This document shows positions 33,147 to 39,372 of a stretch of DNA of 39,372 bases, piece by piece; positions within the stretch are counted from its first letter, which is position 1; the number at the start of each line of letters is the position of its first letter. The notes under the pieces were generated by a model, which was given only the letters and a program-made list of their open reading frames with translations, was not told where the DNA came from and ran no database searches. The stretch is from DATJGR01 sp035494855 (GTDB lineage: Bacteria > Pseudomonadota > Gammaproteobacteria > Pseudomonadales > Azotimanducaceae). The stretch is from assembly GCA_035494855.1 (NCBI GenBank), contig DATJGR010000143.1:1-39372 (forward strand), in the 5' to 3' direction. A program made the translations under genes and the position numbers.

Positions 33147-33752
33147 ATGATCGGGCGAATTCGAGGCAAACTGATCTCGCTGGACGAACACACGGTGTTG
33201 GTCGATGTCGCAGGGATCGGGTATGAACTGGATGTCACCGCGAATACGCTGAGCAAGTTGCCCGGCGTCGGCCACGACGTCGTCCTCTTCACCCACCTCA
33301 GCGTCCGCGAAGACGCGCACTCCCTTTACGGATTCGAAAGTCACGGCGAACGCGATCTGTTTCGCATCCTGATCAAGATCAGCGGCGTGGGTCCGAAGCT
33401 CGCATTGAACCTGCTGTCCGGCATGGACGTGGTCGATCTCGCGCGATGCATTCGTGATTCCGACATCGCGCGATTGGTGAAGCTCCCCGGCGTCGGTCGT
33501 AAAACGGCTGAGCGGCTCGTCGTAGAACTGAAAGACCGCATCGAGCGCCTGGTGCTGATTCCCGACGTGACGCGGCCGAAAGTCGCCGATGCAACGCGGC
33601 ACGTGATCGAAGAAGCGGAACGCGCGCTGATCAAGCTCGGCTATCGGCCCGCCGAAGCGAGCCGCGCCGTCGGAAACGCGTACGTGCAGGGTCAGTCCAC
33701 CGAAGACGTCGTGCGCATCGCGCTGAAGCGAATGATCGGGCAGGAAGCATGA
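33147..33752 (+). CDS. ruvA: Holliday junction branch migration protein RuvA
   Basis: 201-aa tetrameric DNA-binding protein that loads RuvB on Holliday junctions. The start at 33147 gives the standard MIGRIRGKL; the frame reads back into ruvC but that part overlaps coding sequence. Domain I (OB fold) spans 1-63. Domain II has two helix-hairpin-helix motifs, ISGVGPKLALNLLSG and LPGVGRKTAERLVVEL. The flexible linker is followed by domain III (about 150-201), which contacts RuvB (EEAERALIKLGYRPAEAS). It lies 5 bp after ruvC and just before ruvB. Confidence 0.97.
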   Translation: MIGRIRGKLISLDEHTVLVDVAGIGYELDVTANTLSKLPGVGHDVVLFTHLSVREDAHSLYGFESHGERDLFRILIKISGVGPKLALNLLSGMDVVDLARCIRDSDIARLVKLPGVGRKTAERLVVELKDRIERLVLIPDVTRPKVADATRHVIEEAERALIKLGYRPAEASRAVGNAYVQGQSTEDVVRIALKRMIGQEA

Positions 33753-33798
33753 TGTGCGCGCCGCTGCGAAGCTCCGTTCAAGGAGCACGTCTCACGGT

Positions 33799-34860
33799 GT
33801 GCTCGTGACGATCGAGCCGGACCGCCTCGTTTCCGCCCGCGATGCGGGGGAGGAGGTCGCCCTCGATCGCGCGCTGCGGCCGACGACGCTCGCCGGGTAC
33901 ATCGGTCAGGCCGTCGTCAAAGAACAGATGTCGGTGTTCATCGAAGCGGCGCGGCGCCGCCGCGAACCGCTCGATCACACGCTGATCTTCGGTCCGCCGG
34001 GTCTCGGCAAGACGACGCTCGCGCACATCATCGCGAATGAGATGTCGAGTGCGCTGAAGAGCACGTCGGGACCGGTGCTGGAGAAAGCCGGCGATCTCGC
34101 CGCACTGCTCACGAACCTGGACGCGGGCGATGTGCTGTTCATCGACGAGATCCACCGCTTGAGTCCGGTGGTCGAGGAAATCCTCTATCCGGCGATGGAA
34201 GACTTCCAGATCGATATCGTGATCGGCGAAGGTCCGGCCGCGCGCTCGATCAAACTCGACGTGCCGCCATTCACGCTCGTCGGTGCGACAACGCGCGCGG
34301 GTCTGCTGACGTCGCCGCTGCGCGATCGCTTCGGCATCGTGCAGCGCCTCGAGTTCTACAGCGTCGGCGAATTGACCCAGATTGCGATGCGGTCGGCAGA
34401 AAAGTTGGGTGTGCGTCTCGAACATGACGGCGCCGTTGCGGTGGCGGGACGATCGCGCGGCACGCCGCGCATCGCAAATCGCTTGCTGCGGCGCGTGCGG
34501 GACTTTGCGGAAGTTCGCAGTGACGGCCGTGTCACCGCGAGCATCGCGAATCAGGCGCTCGACTTGTTGAGCGTCGATGCGGAGGGGTTCGATACGATGG
34601 ACCGTCGTCTGTTACTGACGATTCTCGAGAAATTCGGCGGCGGTCCGGTCGGCATCGATTCGTTGTCGGCGGCGATCAGCGAAGAGCGCGACACCATCGA
34701 GGACGTGCTCGAACCGTTCCTCATCCAGCAGGGTTTCATCATGCGGACGCCGCGCGGCCGCATCGTGACGGAGAAGGCTTACCACCATTTCGGACTGGCG
34801 CGCCCCGCGCCGCGCGGTGTCGACATGGCGCAGGTGAGCCTCGACATCGATCCAACCTGA
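33799..34860 (+). CDS. ruvB: Holliday junction branch migration ATPase RuvB
   Basis: 353-aa AAA+ motor. Walker A is GPPGLGKTT (K71), Walker B LFIDEIHRL (115-121 region), sensor 1 GATTRAG and the arginine finger lies in SPLRDRFGI (R175). The C-terminal winged helix contains GGGPVGIDSLSAAISEERDTIED. The frame is open from 33754, but AGGAG at 33781-33785 favours the GTG at 33799; GTG 33805 (MTIEPDRLVSA) is the alternative, and both give near-normal length. The next gene is tolQ after only 23 bp; the thioesterase gene ybgC, often found here, is missing. Confidence 0.95.
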   Translation: MLVTIEPDRLVSARDAGEEVALDRALRPTTLAGYIGQAVVKEQMSVFIEAARRRREPLDHTLIFGPPGLGKTTLAHIIANEMSSALKSTSGPVLEKAGDLAALLTNLDAGDVLFIDEIHRLSPVVEEILYPAMEDFQIDIVIGEGPAARSIKLDVPPFTLVGATTRAGLLTSPLRDRFGIVQRLEFYSVGELTQIAMRSAEKLGVRLEHDGAVAVAGRSRGTPRIANRLLRRVRDFAEVRSDGRVTASIANQALDLLSVDAEGFDTMDRRLLLTILEKFGGGPVGIDSLSAAISEERDTIEDVLEPFLIQQGFIMRTPRGRIVTEKAYHHFGLARPAPRGVDMAQVSLDIDPT

Positions 34861-34883
34861 ACAATAAGTAAGAGGATTCGAGA

Positions 34884-35561
34884 TTGACCGAACCGTTGTC
34901 GATCCTTCAGCTGGTGCTCAATGCCAGCGTACTCGTGCAGATCGTGCTGCTGTTGCTGCTGTTCGCGTCGCTCACGTCGTGGGTGATGATCTTTCAACGC
35001 ATGTTCGCGCTCAGACGCGTGCAGCGGTCGATCGACGCTTTCGAGGAGTATTTCTGGTCCGGCATCGATCTGCGTCAGCTCTACGACGAACTCGAGCGGT
35101 CCGATCAGGATCTCGGCGGCATGGAGACGATGTTCGTTGCGGGATTCAAGGAATACAGCAGGTTGTCCGAACAGGACGCGGACGCGGAAGCCGTCATGCA
35201 GGGCGTGCAACGTGCGACGCGGGTGGCGCTGGCGCGTGAGGAAGAAAAGCTCGAAACGCATCTGCCGTTTCTTGCCACGGTCGGATCCACCAGCCCCTAT
35301 GTCGGCCTGTTCGGCACCGTGTGGGGAATCATGAACTCCTTCCGCAGCCTCGCGAACATGACGCAAGCGACGCTGGCGTCGGTCGCACCCGGTATTTCCG
35401 AGGCGCTGGTCGCCACTGCGATGGGTCTGTTCGCGGCCATTCCGGCGGTGATCGGTTACAACCGCTTCTCGGCGCGAGCCGAATTGCTGATGACGCGATA
35501 CGAAACGTTCACCGAAGAACTGACGAGCATCCTCTACCGCGCGGTGCACACGAAGCGATGA
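34884..35561 (+). CDS. tolQ: Tol-Pal system proton channel subunit TolQ
   Basis: 225-aa inner-membrane protein of the MotA/TolQ/ExbB family. Three membrane segments are visible: LVQIVLLLLLFASLTSWVMI near the N-terminus, FLATVGSTSPYVGLFGTVWG with the family's GxFGTVWGIM motif, and ALVATAMGLFAAIPAVIGYN. With TolR it uses the proton gradient to energise TolA for outer-membrane constriction at division. The start is a TTG with AGAGG about 8 bases upstream. The stop overlaps the tolR ATG (ATGA). Confidence 0.96.
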   Translation: MTEPLSILQLVLNASVLVQIVLLLLLFASLTSWVMIFQRMFALRRVQRSIDAFEEYFWSGIDLRQLYDELERSDQDLGGMETMFVAGFKEYSRLSEQDADAEAVMQGVQRATRVALAREEEKLETHLPFLATVGSTSPYVGLFGTVWGIMNSFRSLANMTQATLASVAPGISEALVATAMGLFAAIPAVIGYNRFSARAELLMTRYETFTEELTSILYRAVHTKR

Positions 35562-35998
35562 ACTCACAACGTCCGAACCGCCGTAAACCGATGTCCGACA
35601 TCAACGTCGTGCCGTACATCGACGTGATGCTGGTGCTGCTGGTGATCTTCATGGTGACGGCGCCGATCCTGACGCAGGGTGTGCAGGTCGATCTGCCGAA
35701 GGCGCCGTCGGAGCCGGTGTCCGAGCATCAGGAAGATCCGTTCGTCGTCACGATGCGGCAGGACGGTGCTCTGTTCGTCAATCTGGGTGTTCGCAAATCG
35801 ACCGAAGGCACGCGCGTGACGATCTTCTCGCTGGAGGAGCAGGCAGCGAAGATTCTCGGTACGCGCCCTGACGCCCCTGTTTACGTGCGCGCGGATCATC
35901 GGCTCGACTACGGTCAGGTCGTCCGCGTCATGACCGTTCTGCAGAAGGCCGGCGCGAAAAGCGTCGGACTGATCACGGACCCGCCGGACGTCGGCTGA
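35558..35998 (+). CDS. tolR: Tol-Pal system subunit TolR
   Basis: 146-aa ExbD/TolR-family protein with one membrane helix. VVPYIDVMLVLLVIFMVTAP contains the proton-carrying Asp (D22). The periplasmic part has QVDLPKAPSEP and the C-terminal YGQVVRVMTVLQKAGAKSVGLIT that is typical of the family. The ATG at 35558 overlaps the tolQ stop by 4 bases. It forms the stator with TolQ and binds peptidoglycan when activated. tolA begins 4 bp after its stop. Confidence 0.96.
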   Translation: MNSQRPNRRKPMSDINVVPYIDVMLVLLVIFMVTAPILTQGVQVDLPKAPSEPVSEHQEDPFVVTMRQDGALFVNLGVRKSTEGTRVTIFSLEEQAAKILGTRPDAPVYVRADHRLDYGQVVRVMTVLQKAGAKSVGLITDPPDVG

Positions 35999-36002
35999 CG
36001 GC

Positions 36003-36743
36003 ATGGATGGCGAGGGTCGCAACTACGGGATGTCGTTCGTGCTTGCGGTGCTCGTGCACGCGGCCGTGGCATCGATGTTGTGGATGAACTGGACGCCGAT
36101 CGCGAAAGACTCGCTGCTGGTGCGACCGAACATCGTGAAGGCCGAGCTGATCGTGATGGAGGCGCCGAAGCCGAAAGCCACACCGAAGCCCGCGCCGCTG
36201 GCGCCGCCCGTGGAGACGAAACCGAAGCCCGAGCCGAAGCCGGAACCGAAGCCCGAGCCGAAGCCGGAGCCCAAACCGAAGCCGGATCCGACGCCAAAGC
36301 CGGAACAGAAGCCGAAGCCGGATACCGCCAAAGAAGCGGCGGCAAAAGCGCAAGCGGAAAAGAAGAAGAAGCTCGACAGCCTCGCCGATGCGTCGTTCAG
36401 CGACGCGATGGCGCGCGAGACCGAAGTGATGTCCGAGGACAAGAACGAGCAGGCCGCGCAGACCTACGCGCAAGGCATCTATCAACTGATCGTGACGAAC
36501 TGGTCGCGACCGCCGTCGGCGCGCAACGGCATGCAGACCAAGCTGCTCGTGGAACTGGTGCCTACCGGTGACGTCGTCAACGTCACGATCGTGTCGTCGA
36601 GCGGCAATGAAGCGTTCGACCGTTCGGCCGAACAGGCGGTGCGGAAAGTCGGCAAGTTCGACGTGCCGAAAGACTCCAAGCTGTTCGAAAAGTACTTTCG
36701 CCGGTTTCCGGTGCTGTTCAACCCAGAGGATTTGCTACGTTGA
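36003..36743 (+). CDS. tolA: TolA with short Lys-Pro-Glu repeat linker
   Basis: 246-aa periplasm-spanning protein. A single N-terminal helix (YGMSFVLAVLVHAAVASMLWM) carries the His expected to contact TolQR (H19). Residues 73-107 are a KPEP-type proline-rich repeat, followed by a short charged helix (109-150, AKEAAAKAQAEKKKKLDS). The C-terminal domain III (about 150-246, ending with KYFRRFPVLFNPEDLLR) binds TolB and Pal. E. coli TolA is 421 aa with a long helical domain II, so here a stiff polyproline-like linker largely replaces it. The TTG of tolB overlaps its stop. Confidence 0.94.
   Translation: MDGEGRNYGMSFVLAVLVHAAVASMLWMNWTPIAKDSLLVRPNIVKAELIVMEAPKPKATPKPAPLAPPVETKPKPEPKPEPKPEPKPEPKPKPDPTPKPEQKPKPDTAKEAAAKAQAEKKKKLDSLADASFSDAMARETEVMSEDKNEQAAQTYAQGIYQLIVTNWSRPPSARNGMQTKLLVELVPTGDVVNVTIVSSSGNEAFDRSAEQAVRKVGKFDVPKDSKLFEKYFRRFPVLFNPEDLLR
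36219..36323 (+). repeat. tolA: Degenerate 12-bp tandem repeat encoding the TolA KPEP linker
   Basis: Units of the form AAGCCCGAGCCG and AAGCCGGAACCG alternate for about four clean copies and then decay into KPKPDPTPKPEQKPKPD. Alternating synonymous codons (CCC/CCG, GAG/GAA) suggest a 24-bp higher-order unit. Because 12 and 24 are multiples of three, slippage would change the linker length without shifting the frame. Confidence 0.85.
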
Positions 36744-38044
36744 AGAACCGACTCCTGGCCGCTGTTGCGGCGTTGCTGTTTGCGTCACCTCTCGCGGCGG
36801 AGATCACGATTCAGATCGATCGAGGCTACGACAATCCGAAGAAGATCGGCGTAGTGCCGTTCGGCGTCGGCCCCGGCGTGCAGGGCGTAGAAAACCCGAA
36901 CGCCATCATCGCGTTCGACCTCGCTCGCAGCGGTCAATTCTCGCCGACACCGCCCGAGAACATGCTGAGCATGCCGACCGCACCGAAGGACGTGTTGTTC
37001 CGCGACTGGCGCGTGCTCGGCGTGGAGTACGTCGTGATCGGGCGCACCGAAGTGGCGGCTGACGGCAACCTGGCGGTCTCCTACTACCTGTTTGACGTTC
37101 TGAACGAACGGCAGCTCGCTAACGAGACCTTCACGGCGCCGCCCACCGCCCTGCGCGACATGGCGCACCTGGTGTCCGATGCGGTGTACGAAAAGCTCAC
37201 CGGCATTCCGGGCGCCTTCTCCACGCGCATCATCTACGTGCTGGCGCGCGACCTCGGCACCAAGGACGTGAAGTTCAATCTCGAAATGGCCGACGCCGAC
37301 GGCGCGCGACCGCGCACGTTGCTCGAGAGCCGCGAACCGATTCTGTCAGCGGCGTGGTCGCCGGATGGAAAGAAGGTGGCCTACGTTTCGTTCGAGGGCG
37401 GCAAGCCGTCGATCATCCTGCAGGAAATCGCCACCGGGCAACGCTCCAAACTGACGGATTTTCCCGGTTTGAACAGCGCGCCGGCGTTCTCTCCCGACGG
37501 GAAACAGCTGGCGATCGTGCTGTCGCGCGACGGCGATCCCGAGATCTACACGATGAACATCGCAACGCGCGAGTTGAAGCGCATCACGCGACAGCGCGGC
37601 ATCGATACCGAGCCGAGTTGGACCGCCGACGGAAAGAGCCTGATCTTCACATCCGACCGCGGCGGTAAACCGCAGATCTATCAGATCGAACTCGCAACCG
37701 GCATGACCCAACGACTGACCTTCGACGGCGACTACAACGCGCGCGGTCGAATGCTGCCCGACGGCAAACACCTCGTCTTCGTGCACCGGAACGACGGTGT
37801 GTTTCACATTGCTGTGATGGATCTGCAGCGCGGTCGATTGATGGTGCTGACGTCGACGTCGCTCGACGAATCGCCGTCGATTGCGCCGAACGGCACGATG
37901 CTTATCTATGCGACGCAGGATCGAGGCCGCGGTATACTCGCCGTCGTTTCGATCGACGGCAGCGTGAAGTACCGATTGCCGTCGTCAGTCGGAGACGTCA
38001 GAGAGCCGGCATGGTCCCCCTTCTTGAATCGTACCCGCAGCTAG
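36740..38044 (+). CDS. tolB: Tol-Pal system beta-propeller protein TolB
   Basis: 434-aa periplasmic protein. Signal peptide MKNRLLAAVAALLFASPLAA (1-20) precedes the mature start EITIQIDRG. The N-terminal domain (21-165) includes FGVGPGVQGVENPNAIIAFD and the WRVLGVEYVVIGR segment. The C-terminal six-bladed propeller has repeats such as SAAWSPDGKKVAYVSFE, APAFSPDGKQLAIVLSRDG and EPSWTADGKSLIFTSDRGG. It couples TolA to Pal. The start is a TTG at 36740 with AGAGG about 9 bases upstream, overlapping the tolA stop. Confidence 0.96.
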   Translation: MKNRLLAAVAALLFASPLAAEITIQIDRGYDNPKKIGVVPFGVGPGVQGVENPNAIIAFDLARSGQFSPTPPENMLSMPTAPKDVLFRDWRVLGVEYVVIGRTEVAADGNLAVSYYLFDVLNERQLANETFTAPPTALRDMAHLVSDAVYEKLTGIPGAFSTRIIYVLARDLGTKDVKFNLEMADADGARPRTLLESREPILSAAWSPDGKKVAYVSFEGGKPSIILQEIATGQRSKLTDFPGLNSAPAFSPDGKQLAIVLSRDGDPEIYTMNIATRELKRITRQRGIDTEPSWTADGKSLIFTSDRGGKPQIYQIELATGMTQRLTFDGDYNARGRMLPDGKHLVFVHRNDGVFHIAVMDLQRGRLMVLTSTSLDESPSIAPNGTMLIYATQDRGRGILAVVSIDGSVKYRLPSSVGDVREPAWSPFLNRTRS

Positions 38045-38111
38045 TGTCGTATCCCGATTTCGATAAACACCCAGGTTCACTTGGCCCGTCAGCGGCTGGA
38101 TTAGGAGATAA

Positions 38112-38654
38112 ATGAAGATGCAACACCACTGGTTCCGTCACCTATCGGTCGTCGCGTTCGCGCTGGTAATGGCCGCATGCTCGAGCTCGGGAAAGAAAGA
38201 GCAGCACCCGGAGCCGTTGCCGGGAAGCGAGCAACCAGGCGTTACCGCGCCGGCGCAGTCCGATTCCGAGATCGGGCGTTCGGTAGATGCCAGCGGCAAT
38301 CCGATCAACCCGCAAACGGGTGTGGCGCTCACGCGTGTGTTCTACTTCGACTACGACAAAGCCGTTCTGCAGCCGGAATCGCTGGCGATTCTCGAACAGC
38401 ACGCTGCGTTCCTGAAGAACAGCCCCGACCGGCGCGTAACGATCGACGGCTTCACCGACGAACGCGGTACGCGCGAATACAACCTCGCGCTGGGTGAACG
38501 CCGCGCCGATGCGGTTGCGACGTTCCTCGTGTCGCAAGGGGTGCGTCGTTCGCAGATCGACGTGGTCAGTTATGGCGAAGAACGTCCGGCCGATCCGGGC
38601 CATAGCGAATCCGCGTGGGCGAAGAACCGGCGCGCGGAACTCGTTTACCACTGA
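38112..38654 (+). CDS. pal: Peptidoglycan-associated lipoprotein Pal
   Basis: 180-aa outer-membrane lipoprotein. The signal peptide ends in the lipobox LVMAAC (C23), followed by a Ser/Gly/Pro linker. The OmpA-like domain begins near VFYFDYDKAVL and carries the peptidoglycan-binding pattern GFTDERGTREYNLALGERRA with Asp and Arg contacting diaminopimelate. A strong AGGAG lies upstream of the ATG. The 67 bp after tolB contain no obvious terminator, so it is part of the tol operon. The end SAWAKNRRAELVYH is typical. Confidence 0.96.
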   Translation: MKMQHHWFRHLSVVAFALVMAACSSSGKKEQHPEPLPGSEQPGVTAPAQSDSEIGRSVDASGNPINPQTGVALTRVFYFDYDKAVLQPESLAILEQHAAFLKNSPDRRVTIDGFTDERGTREYNLALGERRADAVATFLVSQGVRRSQIDVVSYGEERPADPGHSESAWAKNRRAELVYH

Positions 38655-38658
38655 TCCC

Positions 38659-39372
38659 ATGACGCGGTTCTCCCTAACTGTCTCCATCTGCGCGGCTCTT
38701 GCGACGCAGATCGCGGTAGCGGCTGCGCCGGTGGTCGAGTCGCAGGGCAGTAGCCCCTCGTCGACGCGCTCCTCGAGCGCGTCGTCGGTCCCGTCGACTT
38801 CGTCGTCTTCCTCCAGCGGCGTTCGCGCCTACGGCGCCGACCAGGCGCAGATCGTCGCAAGCGAAGCGCCGCGGTCGAGTTCGCCACCCCCCAGCAGTTC
38901 GGTCAGCGCGGCAGGCGGCGGGTCGAATGCGAGCTCGATGTTCCAGCAGTTCCAGCAGGTTCAGGACGACGTGGCCGAGCTGCGAGGCATCGTCGAGGAA
39001 CAGAGTCACCTGATCGAACAGCTGCAGGCGCAACAGAAGGAGCAGTACCTCGATCTGGACCGCCGCTTGTCGTCGCTTCAGGGAGGAGGTGGTCAAACGA
39101 CTTCTCCGTCGTCGGGCAGCGGATCGGTCGTCGACGCCGGCGGACCCATGACGGGACCGACCACCGCTGGACCGACCACCGCGAGCGGCAACGCGGAACA
39201 GGATGCATACACGGCGGCATACAACTCGGCCAAAGCGAACCGGTTCGCCGAAGCGATCGCCGCCTTCAATCAGTTGCTCGTGATGTATCCGAAGGGCAAG
39301 TACGCCGGCAACTCGTACTACTGGCTCGGCGAGCTGTATCTGAAGCTACCGGAACCGGCGCTCGAAAAGTCG
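38659..39372 (+). CDS. cpoB: Cell division coordinator CpoB (YbgF), N-terminal part cut by window edge
   Basis: The frame is open from the ATG at 38659 (MTRFSLTVSICAALATQIAV) to the last base, 238 codons. A signal peptide of about 22 residues is followed by a Ser-rich low-complexity stretch not usual for the family. A trimerisation coiled coil follows (FQQVQDDVAELRGIVEEQSH and LIEQLQAQQKEQY), then a Gly/Thr/Pro linker. The start of the TPR domain is QDAYTAAYNSAKANRFAEAI, AFNQLLVMYPKGKYAGNSYY and WLGELYLK. CpoB coordinates PBP1B with Tol at division. It starts 4 bp after pal. The remaining TPR repeats are outside the window. Confidence 0.92.
   Translation, partial: MTRFSLTVSICAALATQIAVAAAPVVESQGSSPSSTRSSSASSVPSTSSSSSSGVRAYGADQAQIVASEAPRSSSPPPSSSVSAAGGGSNASSMFQQFQQVQDDVAELRGIVEEQSHLIEQLQAQQKEQYLDLDRRLSSLQGGGGQTTSPSSGSGSVVDAGGPMTGPTTAGPTTASGNAEQDAYTAAYNSAKANRFAEAIAAFNQLLVMYPKGKYAGNSYYWLGELYLKLPEPALEKS

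Overview
The window is high-GC, densely packed bacterial chromosome. The run proS / HU-like histone / fmdB / aspS / ruvCAB / tolQRAB-pal-cpoB is a typical housekeeping arrangement of Gammaproteobacteria. The PrpE, type 2 ArgC, CaiB/AMACR and thiolase-like/DUF35 genes fit an environmental heterotroph that handles branched or steroid-like acyl-CoAs. A Steroidobacterales/Nevskiales-like lineage is plausible, but that is only an inference from gene content. No insertion sequence, phage, CRISPR array, rRNA or tRNA was seen.

Left part (1-5.4 kb): the first 13 codons of a SixA-like histidine phosphatase run off the left edge on the minus strand. Divergent from it is a thiolase-fold protein lacking the thiolase cysteines, followed 6 bp later by a DUF35 zinc-ribbon/OB protein; this resembles Ltp2-ChsH2 retro-aldolase pairs of steroid side-chain degradation. 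A luciferase-like oxidoreductase follows on the minus strand. Divergent from that is a large lipoprotein fusing two PASTA repeats, a PQQ-type sugar dehydrogenase propeller and a di-haem cytochrome c-like region.

Middle part (5.4-20.2 kb): a rhomboid protease lies divergent from an ABC-F ATPase. A long minus-strand block (18.2 down to 7.9 kb) then carries an esterase, a DUF1295 membrane reductase-like protein, two coupled unknown proteins, argC overlapping an aspartate-aminotransferase-like gene, rhlB, a Nit-type amidase directly followed by hisC, and a cupin overlapping a phosphotransferase-like gene. An MsbA-type ABC exporter is divergent from this block.

Acyl-CoA block (20.3-23.9 kb): an alpha-methylacyl-CoA racemase-type CaiB protein, a basic 171-aa protein with two AP2-like units, and propionyl-CoA synthetase prpE form a tight plus-strand run. 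Converging on it are a DUF2069 membrane protein, a WrbA-like flavoprotein and an ArsC-type reductase, all overlapping at start/stop codons. YihY and a TlpA-like thioredoxin lipoprotein are divergent from arsC.

Right part (27.0-39.4 kb): a lytic transglycosylase overlaps proS. An HU protein with a 65-residue Lys/Ala/Pro histone-H1-like tail has a recognisable promoter and intrinsic terminator of its own. After a 334-bp AT-richer intergenic region come fmdB, aspS (with residues typical of a non-discriminating enzyme), ruvC-ruvA-ruvB and the complete Tol-Pal cluster. The cluster ends in a cpoB gene cut by the right window edge. The often-linked yebC (between aspS and ruvC) and ybgC (between ruvB and tolQ) are absent. 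I see no clear-cut new defence or mobile system. The most unusual items are the PASTA-dehydrogenase-cytochrome fusion, the AP2-like protein inside an acyl-CoA operon, the H1-tailed HU and the thiolase-like protein without catalytic cysteines.
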